Positions 23,065-35,116 of a stretch of DNA of 64,000 nucleotides are shown here, piece by piece; positions within the stretch are counted from its first letter, which is position 1, and every line of letters starts with the position of its first letter. The notes under the pieces are model-generated. The model did no database searches. It had not been told where the DNA came from and was given only the letters and a program-made list of their open reading frames with translations. A program made the translations under genes and the position numbers. Source of the stretch: Isochrysis galbana (taxonomy: Eukaryota > Haptophyta > Isochrysidales > Isochrysidaceae); assembly GCA_018136815.1 (NCBI GenBank), contig CM030935.1, positions 4,642,731-4,706,730 on the forward strand, in the 5' to 3' direction.

Positions 23065-25849
23065 TCACACATACATTGCCCTCTCAACGCCTTGCCTTGT
23101 GCGAGGCCTAGTTTCCATCCGCATCCTAGCGGACCGACATCTCAGCATCAGGAGGAGGAGGAGAACGAGCGCAAGAGCAGCCATTCCAGCGCCAACGATG
23201 GGCGCAATCAGGGCGAGCGGGGGCCAGATCGCATGGTGTCCGCGGCTGGTTGCGCATTGGGCGTGGACGGCGCCGATGGAGATGGGCTTGTGGGAGGCGG
23301 GAAGCGGTCTTCAGCGCAAAAGGGCCCAATGAGGAGGCACTCTCGCTTGGCCGGATCATAAGCACATCGCTGGAGGCCGTCATCGAGTGCAACGTAGAAT
23401 CGCAGACACTCGATCGATCATTACGCGACGGGTCCATAGAGCAACGGTCGGCCGCGTTCGGCGCGTTCGAGCCGTTATGCCCGTGACACTTCGTGAATGA
23501 GCGTCGAGCCAGCTCACGCTAATGAGCTCTGCCGCCATGTGGGAGCAGAGCAGCCGGGGTTCGGGTGGACGCAGAGCGAGAGTGGGATAGGGCGGCATAG
23601 CCGGTGTTGGGCCGAATGGAGGACGCATCGACTCTGATGGCGAGCCGGGCGGCGGTGCGGAAGGCGACATCGGGTGTTGCCCATCAGGCGTCAGTACGGG
23701 CAGCAGGAGGGCGGCTCTCCAGCTGAGTTGGGCACCGCAGGGAGCGTGATGTTGTACGCTGGATGTGACGGTGGTTGCCCGCGGTTTGGAGGCGGGCTCA
23801 ATGACGCTGGCAGAGGCTCAGACGGCGGCAGGAGGGGCAGTAGCATTGGGCTAGGTGGGACCAGCGTGCGCGGGCTCGGCGGCGTGCGCGGGCTCGGCGG
23901 CGTGCGCGGGCTCGGCGGCGCGCGCGGGCTCGGCGGCGTGCGTGGGCTCGGCGGCGCGCGCGGGCTCGGCGGCGTGCGCGGGCTCAGCGGCGTGCGCGGG
24001 CTCGGCGGCGTGCGCGGGCTCGGCGGCGTGCGTGGGCTTGGCGGCGCACGCGGGCTCGGCGGTGGGCGCGGGCTCGGTGGTGGGCGCGGGCTCGGCGGCA
24101 GGCTCGGCGACAGGCGCGGCGAGGGGGCGGCGGCGGCGGCGAGGGGGGAGGTGGCGAAGGGGGCAACGATGGTGTCAGCTGGTCGTCTAGGCGCTCCACG
24201 CAGGGCTCGCCCAGCCGGCACTCTTGCGTGACGGGATTGTACTCGCAGCGCTGCCAATTCGCGAAGAAGAGCGGGCAGCTATGTGGGTTCCGCCGGCTCG
24301 TCTGTGTGTTGCACCATTCAGGGGGGTCGAGATTGCGCACGTCGGTGAGGGTGGCCTCCATATCGGAGCACAGCATCGGCGGGGGAGGCGGGGGGGAAGG
24401 TGGCGTTGGCGGGCGGGGTGGTGGCAAGGGCGGCGGCGAAGGCCCGGGAGAAGGTGGAGGGAACGACGGCGGGGAGGGCGGGGGGGGTGGCGGAAACGGG
24501 ATTTTAGGCCCATCCGGGTGGACCACGTCGACGACGATGCGACCGGCGTCGTCAACAGCACGTGCGCTCACGTGCACGCGGCGGAGAGCGCCCTCCGCAC
24601 CCACGTCAAGCATAACCGACTCGCCCTCTAGGAGAAAGAGCTTGTCAGCTGCAGTGTCGACCGCGACGCTGAGGAATGTCACACCGCCGTCCGCCTCGTC
24701 GAAGCTCATGCTTTGAGAGAAGATGTGCAGGGCGTGGACCACCGAAGCTCCTCTAGTGGCGAGCAGTGCGCGGTGCTCGACAAAGAAGCGGCGCTCGCCT
24801 CTAGAGGTCACTACGTTGCTGCCGAGCTGCAGGCCGAGCGGCGACACGTCGACCCCCGAAAGCGGCAGGTCCAACGCGGGCAGGGAAAAAGTGCAAGGGT
24901 CGCACGTGCTGTCCGCCGGCAGCAGCGGCAGACGGTCGGGCGCGATCCAGTCCGCCATAAGCCGTTCTGTCACGAGGAAGCGTGTCCACGGCAGGAAGCC
25001 GTTGCCCATCCTGCTGGCATGCGAGTCGACGGGCCGATAGCTGATGTCATCGGGGACGCTGGGAGGCTGTCAACAAAAGCCGTCCTCCACAGGGTCCGGC
25101 CGCTGGTGCCGCCCGTCATCCGCCCGCGTGGTTGAAGCCAAGGTTGTGGCCAAGCTCGTGAGGAAAGGACCGGTCGTAGTCCCTTGCGCGCGTGAGGTGG
25201 ATGGCGAAGCCGGGGAGACCCACCCAGCCCTTGCCGCTCCACCTGAGGCCCTCGCACCGAGCCAGGTATATGGCGCCGAAGTCGAACTCGGCGCGCTTCA
25301 GCCCCATGAGCGCCTCGACCTTCTGGAAGGCCCAGGTGTCCACCGAGAGCCCGTTCTGTCTCCACCGCACCCATCCGACCATCGTGTTGTCCGAGCAGTT
25401 GTGCGAGAAGTACTGCTCAAGGCGCATGGGCGGCGCGACAGTGGGGCGGAGCTGGAAGCGGCCGAACGAGTTGTCCCGGAGCCAGTCGTTGTTATACTCG
25501 ACGGCGTGCTCGATGTAGCTCTTGACGTCGCCCTGGTGCGCCGACTCGACGAGGTCCACGTTGAAGGCCTGTGCGCACTGCGCCTGGTGTAGTCGATGGG
25601 GCAGACAGGGACGATGAGCATGCTCTTCTCACCGACGCTGTACTCCTGCACCACGCGCGTGCTGGGCGCGTGGAGCGAGCTCCCTCCCGGTCGGAACGTC
25701 TCGTGCCACAGCAGCACAAACTCCTTCTCCTCGAGGATGACTCCTTCGACGGCGACCCGTGCGGCACTGAACTGAGGCTGTAGACCTCGCACGACCATCG
25801 GTACGTGGTAGCCATCGAGCAGCGCGGTGGGCTCCTCGTCGGAGAGCAC
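23065..25849 (-). pseudogene. M11 metalloprotease (copy A2), many 1-bp indels
   Basis: Alignable throughout with 42,826-45,474 and 13,998-16,788 but interrupted by at least eight single-base losses, mostly in G or C runs (for example near 25,582, 25,124, 25,063, 24,125, 23,708, 23,481, 23,416 and 23,219). The zinc motif is still readable near 25,130-25,162. The density of homopolymer losses compared with the other two copies suggests poor consensus rather than decay. Confidence 0.75.
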
Positions 25850-26032
25850 GAGCAGCTGTGAGAATCCTTTGTACCGACGGTAGGAAGGGCACGGGGGGAG
25901 GAGGAGGGGAGCGAGAGAGGCCTCGTCGAGGTGGGAGGATGAGACGAGGGAGCGGAGGAGGCCCAGCTGAGCCTCGCAGCTCGTGGAGGGCAGGCTGGAT
26001 GGAGGCGTGGCGAAGATGGATCGCGCGCGCGA

Positions 26033-27396
<1,364 letters not shown>

Positions 27397-28128
27397 GTGT
27401 CGAACGCGCGATGACTACAGGCTCATAGGCAAAGGCAGAGGGCCGTTCGATCGAGCCGGCAGCTGACGCGGTCGTGAAAGGGTCGTTGATTGCTGCTTGC
27501 GGGAAGATGTCTGACAGATCATAGTAGAAGTCGGGTCTGAGAGTGTCTGCCATCGGGCGCTACGAGCGATGAGGTAGACTGAAAGTCGGAGGATTGTGAC
27601 GCGTGGCGTCGGAGAGTAGAGACGAGGCTAGCTAGCGGTGCTAGCGAGCTAGTGGAAGAGAGGGAGAATGAGAATGAGAGCTTCTTAGGCTTAGGTCCGA
27701 GGTAGACACGGGAGACTACAACGAATGGACTCAAAAAGTCTGAGGGCACAGAACCACACAAACTAAACCAAACGGGGCGAAAACTAACCACACCTGGACG
27801 GACGGCCAGGCGTCGGCACCAGGGCAACTTAGCAACGCACAGACATAAGACGGAGGGGTCGGCACAACGAGGGCAGACCTCGCTGGGGAGCTACGACCGA
27901 TGGACGGAGAGAAGACAAAAGACGGCCATGGATCATTTGATGACATCGAGAGAAAGTAAGAGAAGAGGCGGTATACCAATCGCCAATCGACGAGACCTTG
28001 AGGCTTAAAATAACCCACAGGTTATAAGTAAAAGTCCGTCATCGTATGGAATACGACACTCCCCGACTAAATTCGAGTCGTCCCGACGAGCGTCATGGAA
28101 GGAGAACAAAGCAACCGAAATAGAAGAA
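27397..28128 (-). mobile_element. LTR-like repeat (A2)
   Basis: Nearly identical to 18,334-19,061. A short MADT frame reads left from about 27,553, and here it continues through GSIERPSAFAYEP, one codon pattern closer to the diverged copy at 9652 than A1, which has lost one T. Confidence 0.5.
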
Positions 28129-28571
28129 ATCCAGAATTAGAACGACGAGGCGAGAGAAACCAAAAATAACCGAGAAACCAAACGTTGAAAGCGAAAGCGA
28201 CGCTTAAAATAGAAGATGAGAGCACCCGTGGGCCCTTTGAGCACAAATTCGGAAGCTTGACGCGGCAACCTATTTGTACGCACCGTCCCACCCATTTCTC
28301 CCTTTTACAGGAATTCTGCTCGGGTGTTGCGGTGGGTGCAACCGCAGACGACACGCGTCTCATCTCCTGCAAACAACGGCAATCAACGAAGAAAGAGAAA
28401 CAATCTGCAACAACAACGAAAGAAGTGGAATGATTCCGAAGACACGCGAAATGCAGTGAGCTACAATCTCCGACAACTCTATTATTAGAGTCAAAGAGAG
28501 AAGTCACATAGGAGGAAGGGGAGGAAAGACAGCGGACGGAGCGTCGAGCGACAGCAGCGAGCGACAGAGCC

Positions 28572-29554
28572 ATGATGAGCGAGAAGGACGTCGACACTCG
28601 CCGCACCGAGCTCCGGAAGTACTTCCAGGAGGCGCGCAATGGCTACACGACGAAGGGGGGCGAGAGGCGGCCACTGACGCCGTGGGAGCACGTCCCAAGC
28701 GAGGTCGACGCTCGTCGAGCAGAACAAGAGCGGCGGGTTCAACGGGCAATCAAGATGGCTAAGATGATGAAGAGTGAAGAGCCCGACCGGGGACCCCAAC
28801 GTGGAGCTGACCGAGATGGAGACGATGGCGGCGAAACTCGAGGCGCTCAGCAACCACAACGACTTCATGGCGCGCATGGTGATGGAGGTGACCAAGGAGC
28901 GCGACCTCTATCGCCAACAAAGTCCACAACCACAAGAAGGAGAAGTTGGAGTGGGAGGTGAGAGGAGGAGGAAGTCGCGTTCCGTCAAAAGAGGGCCAGG
29001 TGATTTTTTGGTCATCCATATGTGCTTGTTTTCTTTTTAGGTAGCCACAATGAAGATGAGTACAAAGCTAATCACGCTCCCCACTCTCAACACACGCGGT
29101 AACCCGCGAGCAAGGTGCACTTCGAGTACGCGCCGCGTGCGGTTGCGGGGCTGCGGTGCGCGAGCTCGACACGCTGCTGACGGGCGGCCGCTCGGACGCG
29201 GACACGCTGGCGCACGCGGCGGCCGCATACGACGCCGACGGGCTGCGCGGCGCCCGCGGCGCGTTCGTCGTGTCGCCGGCGTTCCACGCGCTGGGCGCGA
29301 CGCCCATCCCGCGCGCGGCGTCGCCCCCGCCCCCGTATGCCTGCGGCGCAATGGGCAAGGATATGTCACTACCGGACTGTGCGACCCTCGAGATCGAGCG
29401 TGCGACCCACCAGGGACCTCCCGCATCCCTCGCGAGGGGCTTGAGCTTGGGCTCCTCACCAGCGAGCAGCCATTGCGAGGCCGACAGCCGGCGATCGGCC
29501 GACGCGGAACCTCCGCGTTTCTTATGGGGATTCGCCCGACATTCACTGCTTTGA
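28572..29554 (+). pseudogene. Unidentified coiled-coil gene relic (A2)
   Basis: Starts MMSEKDVDTRRTELRKYFQ, with charged helix-forming sequence to KMAKMMK. A 7-bp tandem duplication (GAAGAGT then GAAGAG) near 28,767 shifts the frame; the alternative frame continues SPTGDPNVELTEMETMAAKL and FMARMVMEVTKERDLYRQ, then a third frame KVHNHKKEKLEWE ends at a good donor (GTGAGA). A TTTTCTTTTTAG acceptor follows at 29,029-29,040. An Ala-rich frame (ELDTLLTGGRSDADTLAHAA through FVVSPAFHALGATPIP) covers 29,156-29,554. The same breaks occur in all three copies, so they predate the array or reflect splicing I have not resolved. I do not recognise the family. Confidence 0.5.
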
Positions 29555-29769
29555 TTCCCTCACGCGCGCGATCCTCCCATTCTCCCAAAATAGACTTCCA
29601 TGGGCCGGACAAGGCGGGGGAGTCACTCACCGACGCCATGGATTTTCGTGGGGTAGAGGGGGTTCGCGGGGGGGGGGGGGGTCTGGGGGGGCAGGTAAGG
29701 GGGGTCCCTGGGGAATCCTTGGACACCCAGGAGGGGTGGAAAATAGTGGTTAAAAAGCGTGAGTGACCG

Positions 29770-30200
29770 GCCTAATTGATATCGGATATCGAGCCCTACG
29801 CGCCTAAATATGGAGCGAGATATCGACTCGATAGATCATAATATATCTCGCATGACGGAGAGCCCCTAAATATCGACTGAGATATCGACGATATTCAGTT
29901 ATAGATATCTCGTTGTCTCGCTCTACGGCGGGAAGAAAGAAGAAAAACGTTGGACGTTGATAGTTCTACCTACGCCTACGCGCCGCCTCTCTCCCGACCG
30001 GAGCTGAGGCTTGCTGCCCTTGCTTGCGCCCAGACTGAAGACCCGGACGCGTCAGCGCGTCGCGCGTCCGCGCGGCCGGCGGCCCGGCGGCCCGGCGCGC
30101 CTAATTATGGACGGGCCTGGCGCAAGCGCCCTAAATATTGACTCAATATGTGGGGCCCCAAAGGGGCCCTAAATATTGACTCAATATATTCGATATCTTG
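29770..30200. promoter_or_regulatory. AT-rich cluster of palindromic TAAATAT...ATAT motifs (B1)
   Basis: CCTAAATAT begins motifs at 29,802, 29,865, 30,130 and 30,168, each followed by a GA(C) core and a GATATCGA or CAATAT arm. Two are perfect 15-bp palindromes with a central C, ATATTGACTCAATAT, at 30,135-30,149 and 30,173-30,187, 38 bp apart, with a GGGGCCCC/GGGGCCC inverted repeat between them. TGACTCA is the consensus of AP-1/Gcn4-type bZIP factors. The cluster lies beyond the 3' end of the minus-strand gene at 30,402. It may be regulatory or the remains of a small transposon; neither is proven. Confidence 0.45.
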
Positions 30201-30401
30201 ATTCGAGCTCCCAGCTTAGAAGGGGGAGAAGAGGCAGGGGAATAGGTGATGTCATTGTGATTGTGAGTCCGGGAGCGGCGTAGGTCGGTAGCTTAGCGGT
30301 CACCTTCAAGAATTTTTTTATGCTAGCGGATGGAACATGGACATGGACTCCCTTTCAGGAAAATTAATACCCCCCCCCCACCTCCGTTGGCTCTCCCCAT
30401 T

Positions 30402-32030
30402 TTATTCGTCTCGACGCGTCTGCTGTAGCGCAACGGAGCGTGGGCACATGTAGGTTGCGTCCGGGCCATTCTGAACAGCAGGCCGAAAGTAACACGAGGA
30501 AACACTACATCGATAGGGCAAGCCCAAGTTTTGCCGCACATGTTTCTCGCTCCAAACCTTGTCCCAAGCTCCGCACGAGTTGACTCTATGCAATGTCTTG
30601 CTGCTGCAATCAAAGAGGCGCGGGGGCCTCCCACATTTCACCATGGAGCGGCGCAATCGCGCGCACTCGCGATAGCGTAGCATGACGATCTCATGGCGTT
30701 CTTCGGTGGAAAAATACTCGTTGTGACGTAGAATTTGAATCGAGTCGAGTTGGCTGATGTCCACCGACGCAGCACGATCCTCGATCTTGGGCAGCAGATC
30801 GACCGAAATGCTTGAATTCTGCGCGAGCCGCGCGAGTGTACGAGCGGCCGCATTCTTCCTGCGCAACCTCGAGCGCAAGGAGCCCCTGTGAGGCACCAGC
30901 GGTGCGTACCACTCCCAGCCGTCACTCGCAGCATGGTCATGCACGGGGAAGGTGTGATTGCCGGGGCAACTGCTCTGCACCGCATCGTCTGTGAAGGCGC
31001 GCGAAAGAAGGTTGGCTGCCTCCTCGTAATCCCTGGCCACGTATGTGCGCCCGACATTCACAGAGATTCCCGAGCCAGGGGCGACAAACATCCATAAAGG
31101 CGATTGCTTCCACCCAGGTGCCCAAGGGGATTGCACTCTTGGAGCGTCTATTGAGCAATGCAGAATTTCTACCCAGCCATACGAGGGCACTGGTGAGGCC
31201 CTTCTCTGGGAGATCCAGAGCAGGTCTTTCGTGTTGCCAATGATACCGATGCCGACAAAGAATGGGCGCTCAGGCGCCATTGGCGTCATTTTGCAGATGC
31301 CAACCTTGGAGATGAAGAGTAGTGCCTCCTGCGGCAGGAGTGACAGCCAGACAACTCGTAGGTCACTGCTCGATGGCACGCTGCCGCCGGGGCCATAGAC
31401 GGTCTCCGCGTACTCCTTCTGCACGACCCACTCGTACAGACGGCGCACGGCCCATGACACGCTAGGCACCGGCGCGAACTGCTCGGAGGACAATGTCCAC
31501 GAGCGCACAAGCGGCGGGTGTGGCTTCATGTGAGCGCCCACCATTTGCTCAAGCGTCTTTGCGATGGGTACTCTGCCGAGTGCGTACTCCTCAAGAAAGG
31601 CCGGCCCTGGCTTCTGCAGCTCACACTGCGCGCACAGGAAGCACCGGCGTGTAGAGTCTACAGAGTAGAAGCGACAGAGCGCCATCGTCTCGCAGAGAGA
31701 TTTGCACTCAAGCACTGAATGCGTGCGGTGGAGCACAGCAAACGCGGTGCGGTTGGCAGTGATGCCGTGGCCACCCCATGCCATGCTACCAAACGTGCGG
31801 TAACGGTGGCAGCAACGGCCCCAGCTAGAGACCAGCTGGTCGCCCGTCTGCTCGTTGAGCGAGAGCGACATCTCTCTCTCCGCCAGATGAGAGGAGAGGC
31901 GGACCTTCTCCCCCCCCCCCCCCCCCCCCCCTTTTCCCTTTAGAATTCGCTTCAACATCGTGAAGAGCCGCGTCTGAGTTTTGTTGTCTATCCCCCCCCA
32001 AAAGCACTGCGAGCCAGCGACCAGCGGCAT
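30402..32030 (-). CDS. 542-aa Cys-rich protein with PAN/apple-like segment (B1)
   Basis: Open from ATG 32,030 to 30,402. The first 53 codons include seven Gly from a poly-C run (31,911-31,931 on the plus strand) that varies between copies, so the true start may be MSLSLNEQTGDQLVSSWGRC at residue 54. Residues 73-136 contain Cys at 73, 74, 109, 113, 119, 130, 133 and 136 (VLECKSLCETMALCRFYSV, RRCFLCAQC), spacing reminiscent of PAN/apple modules that bind protein or carbohydrate. The rest has scattered Cys and Trp and no recognisable catalytic motif; a C-terminal part (RLFDCSSKTLHRVNSCGAWD, LPYRCSVSSCYFRP) suggests more disulfides. An extracellular role is inferred from the Cys content; no clear signal peptide is visible. 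The family is not recognised. Confidence 0.6.
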   Translation of the reverse strand: MPLVAGSQCFWGGIDNKTQTRLFTMLKRILKGKGGGGGGGEKVRLSSHLAEREMSLSLNEQTGDQLVSSWGRCCHRYRTFGSMAWGGHGITANRTAFAVLHRTHSVLECKSLCETMALCRFYSVDSTRRCFLCAQCELQKPGPAFLEEYALGRVPIAKTLEQMVGAHMKPHPPLVRSWTLSSEQFAPVPSVSWAVRRLYEWVVQKEYAETVYGPGGSVPSSSDLRVVWLSLLPQEALLFISKVGICKMTPMAPERPFFVGIGIIGNTKDLLWISQRRASPVPSYGWVEILHCSIDAPRVQSPWAPGWKQSPLWMFVAPGSGISVNVGRTYVARDYEEAANLLSRAFTDDAVQSSCPGNHTFPVHDHAASDGWEWYAPLVPHRGSLRSRLRRKNAAARTLARLAQNSSISVDLLPKIEDRAASVDISQLDSIQILRHNEYFSTEERHEIVMLRYRECARLRRSMVKCGRPPRLFDCSSKTLHRVNSCGAWDKVWSEKHVRQNLGLPYRCSVSSCYFRPAVQNGPDATYMCPRSVALQQTRRDE

Positions 32031-32412
32031 GGAACGACGTAGAGATGGGGTAGGAGTACACTACTTTAAACTGTCTTATTCCGTTGGGGTTAAACCTTTT
32101 ACCGGTGCCACGTGTCTAGTTTCTACCCCTTTCTACGGCGCCTCTCTTGAGCCCCTCGGAGAGGGTCGATCAACCGCTACACGGGAGAGAAGAACACGAA
32201 TTCAGAGAGAAAGAAGGAGGGAGGAGAGGTGAGAGAGGAGGCCGAGCGTGACACTGCCCAAACTGGACCGGAGAGAGAGAGGGCGCGCGCTCTCCCACCG
32301 TAGTCCAAGAGGACACCCGCCGAGAGAGGTGGGGAAGCCCACCCTCTCCACCCTCTCCCGCCGCGAGCACCCCGCCAGCACGCGCCTGCCCACCGGGTAG
32401 CCTGCGGTTTGC

Positions 32413-32907
32413 TTGCGCACCGCTTGCGTCTGTGCCGAGCGGCACCGCCGCGGCCGGAGCGGCCTGCAGTGTGCTGAACGGTGCGATGCGAACTCGGCTG
32501 AGCGCCTCATATTGCCCACGCCGCCCTGCCCTGGCGCAGCAAGCATGTCCGAGACTGTCGGCAAGGTTCAGAATCCTGAGACCTTGGAGAACGGCAACTA
32601 CAGCACTGGGCTCGCGCCCGGCTTCCCCAACCAGCTGATCGCCACCTTTGTCTGCGGCCACCCCTTCTGTGAATCCTTTCCAACCACCTTGATTCCGTTG
32701 AGAAAGCGAGACTGGTCGAGGACACAAGATTGTTCCCCGATCCCCACTTCTCGGGGTGAGCACCATCGTCGCCTCTCTGGGCTTCTCGCACGTGGGAGAC
32801 AACCACGCACATCGCCCATTTGCAGCACCGGTCTGCCATGTTGGCGGCCTCGTGACACGGTCCTTGTCATCTGTACGCGCTGGGCGGGCCGGAGAGCGGG
32901 GAGGTGA
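32413..32907 (+). CDS. Hypothetical protein, divergent from the 542-aa gene
   Basis: A plus-strand frame with an internal start at about 32,545, MSETVGKVQNPETLENGNYS, then TGLAPGFPNQLIATFVCG, which looks like coding sequence. In an overlapping frame, LDSVEKARLVEDTRLFPDPH leads to a GTGAGC donor at about 32,756, so a frame error or missed intron is possible. B1 and B2 differ by one G just there (GGGG versus GGG). It would be transcribed divergently from the 30,402-32,030 gene, with about 500 bp between the two starts. Function unknown; the model is tentative. Confidence 0.35.
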   Translation: MRTACVCAERHRRGRSGLQCAERCDANSAERLILPTPPCPGAASMSETVGKVQNPETLENGNYSTGLAPGFPNQLIATFVCGHPFCESFPTTLIPLRKRDWSRTQDCSPIPTSRGEHHRRLSGLLARGRQPRTSPICSTGLPCWRPRDTVLVICTRWAGRRAGR

Positions 32908-33101
32908 GGAGGGGCATCAACCAACCAACCAACCAACTCCTACTACCGACCGCTGCTTGGAAGCGAGCGCATATGAGCTGCCCGAGGCGCACACAGCTTG
33001 ATGCTGGCGGCGACATCGTGTGTCAACTTGCATCGCTTTGAAGTGGGGCAATGTCCTGAGTCCTGAGCCTTATTGCCCATTCTTTCTTTGCTTCCTTTTT
33101 A

Positions 33102-33836
33102 TTGTCGCTTTTATTCATGCTATTTCTCTGTTCTTTTGGAATCATACTGTGGTATGTTGGGGCGTTCAAACGTTCTGCACCTGCGCGTACTCCCTTCTCG
33201 TATTTCTTAGATATGCTGGGGTTTGTGTCACCATCGTCTTTAACTACGAGGTCGCAGCCAACGCGTCGCAAGTGCTCTTGCTTCCCGCCGAGGACTGCCT
33301 TGTGCGTTCTCATGGCAGTAAGTCCCCAAGTCGTGGACGCCGGGTACTGGAGACGCGACCCTAATTGCGTCACAGATTTGGGGACACCTCTCGAGTGCGG
33401 ACACGACTTTGGCGAGCAAACGATGTATGTCACCGAGAGCAATTGCCTTGAGTGCGTTCGCGCATGTGACCCTCCAAGCAGTCCCTGGCAATACGTGGGG
33501 TGGTAGTGCGTCTTTGGGTTTTGCGGCTTCTCTTGCTCTTGGGCCACTAACAGTGAGGTGTACTGCAAGAGGCGATCCTGCACCTGGATAGATTCGTCGT
33601 CGTTGCCGCCGCCGCCGCCACCGCCGCCTTCCCCACCTCCACCGTCAATACCCGGCACATGCGGCAACACATGCATCGGATACAATTTCTATACTTCGGA
33701 TGGCGTGTGGAGTGGTTTCATGATGTGTGCTTGTGGGAATCTGGAGAGGGGTGTGCAAGAAGAGGGAGTGTGTACAACTTCGAAGGGGCGCAAATTTTGT
33801 ACTTGTAGATGTAATAATAATAAACCATCCATCTGA
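33102..33836 (+). CDS. Secreted Pro/Cys-rich small protein (B1)
   Basis: The frame from 33,102 begins with a hydrophobic stretch (MSLLFMLFLCSFGIILWYVG) like a signal peptide or anchor. A Cys-rich part follows (DPNCVTDLGTPLECGHD, ESNCLECVRACDPP) up to an in-frame TAG at 33,504. The same frame resumes with CKRRSCTWIDSS, a PPPPPPPPSPPPP linker and a second Cys-rich module (TCGNTCIGYNFY, MMCACGN, FCTCRCNNN) ending at 33,836. A 54-bp GT-AG segment, 33,500-33,553, would remove the TAG in frame (phase 2), with a pyrimidine-rich end and CTAACAG acceptor. The Cys module - polyproline - Cys module layout resembles the C-terminal half of the M11 protease in the same unit. A cell-wall or matrix role is inferred. 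Confidence 0.55.
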
Positions 33837-33976
33837 GCGTTAGTACCACCGCTCTCACTAGCCCGGTACCGGTACTATCACGACACCCCTCAGCGCACCT
33901 GCCCGCACGCCTTGAAGTGATGGCGCAAGACACATACACATATGCGGCACGTGCGTGATATCGATATCGAGAATCA

Positions 33977-34131
33977 ATAGGCCCAAACCAGAATATGTAG
34001 TTTGGCCAACCCGAATATGTAGCATTTATATGTAGAAAATATGTAGAGGTAGAGATCTGTAGCAAGGCATCCAAATAGGTGCCCAAATATGCGGCAAATA
34101 TGTAGATCTGTTGATAAAAAATCTTGCAAAC
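33977..34131. repeat. Dispersed AT-rich repeat, copy 2 (B1)
   Basis: Matches 9278-9431 with few substitutions and a GAGGTA insertion. Together with copy 3 (54,668-54,822) it marks the left side of a repeat-rich stretch. Confidence 0.85.
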
Positions 34132-34186
34132 TAAGGCTGTGAACACCCACCGGCCATACCAAACGTGTTTCAACCTGGTAGTGGCC

Positions 34187-34296
34187 CACGGCTACATAGG
34201 CTGGTAGTGTTAGTGGACTATAGCTACATAGATTGGTAGTGTTAGTGGCGAAAGTGGTGGGTGTTAACATGTTAACACTGTTAACACGTTAACACC
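34187..34296. repeat. Tandem repeat plus 37-bp GTTAAC palindrome (B1)
   Basis: GGTAGTGTTAGTGG and CTACATAG recur twice in 34,187-34,250. Directly after comes a 37-bp inverted repeat, 34,260-34,296, with GTTAAC four times. It equals its own complement except for the centre and one mismatched pair. The same element is at 54,950-54,986. Confidence 0.85.
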
Positions 34297-34651
34297 TTAC
34301 TTCTAGAGCGGGCCGAACATGGATAAAAAATGGTGGGGTAGGAGTACGCAAGCGCAGGGGCAGGGGGGGGGGGGCGCGGAAGGGGACAGTCGGGCAAGCG
34401 CAAGCGCAAGCAAAGGGAAAGCGGCGACGGCACCGGATGAGACAGAGATAGAAGTCAGACAGAGACATATGAGGTGGGCGCAGAAGGCAGAAGGGGAAGG
34501 GGAGGGGGAGAGGGGGAAGGAAATCTGCGGAGGGGGGGGGTGGACACGGAGGGACTGCTTCCGAGCGAGCGCGCCAGAAACAAAAGGGTACGAAAAACTA
34601 AGGGAGAGAACCGGGGAGGGGACGCGGGAAACTCTAGGAACAAGGGAAAGA

Positions 34652-35116
34652 CTAATGGAAAGAAGGGGGGGGGGCGGACGTCGGACGAGCGAAGGGAGGG
34701 GCGAGCGCACGGGACTCCGAGTCTCGTCGGAGCGGGGGGAATGACGAATTGGAGTGGCCCATAGGGCCTGAGGGCAATGAGGAAGGTGGCAAGCCGGCGG
34801 CAGGCGCGGCTGAGGAGACGGCTTCGGAGACGATGACGGGCTGAAGCCCGTCAGCAGAGGAAGGCGGGCAGGCGGGCTTGGGCGAGGGCGAGGACGGCGG
34901 CGAGAGCGACATGAAACGAGCGGCGAGAGGCGAGGGTGAGTGTGAGGAGGGCTGTGAGGGCAGGGGCTGGCGAGGCGAGGCGAGTTTGTTGGGTACGAGT
35001 GTTACGAGAGCGAGAGCGACGAGAGCGAGAGCGACGACGGATGACGACTGACGACAGGACGACGGACAGAGACACCCAGGAAAACACCCCGACTCTCGCC
35101 CCACGACTTTTCTCAC
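34652..35116 (-). CDS. Ser/Pro-rich hypothetical frame, retroelement-like (B1)
   Basis: A 154-codon minus-strand frame with Ala/Val-Leu repeats from GAGAGCGAC repeats, then SLSPPSSPSPKPACPPSSAD and a Pro/Ser tail; a more plausible start is Met at about 34,911. In B2 the same region stays open for 278 codons (54,971-55,807). It resembles the relic at 8975-9253. It may be a degenerate Gag N-terminus; composition alone could also produce it. Confidence 0.3.
   Translation of the reverse strand: MRKVVGRESGCFPGCLCPSSCRQSSSVVALALVALALVTLVPNKLASPRQPLPSQPSSHSPSPLAARFMSLSPPSSPSPKPACPPSSADGLQPVIVSEAVSSAAPAAGLPPSSLPSGPMGHSNSSFPPLRRDSESRALAPPFARPTSAPPPSFH

Noticed and set aside
33504-33506. Stop-codon readthrough in the Cys-rich protein
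   Set aside because: A GT-AG segment of 54 bp around the TAG gives a simpler explanation; readthrough is kept only as an alternative.
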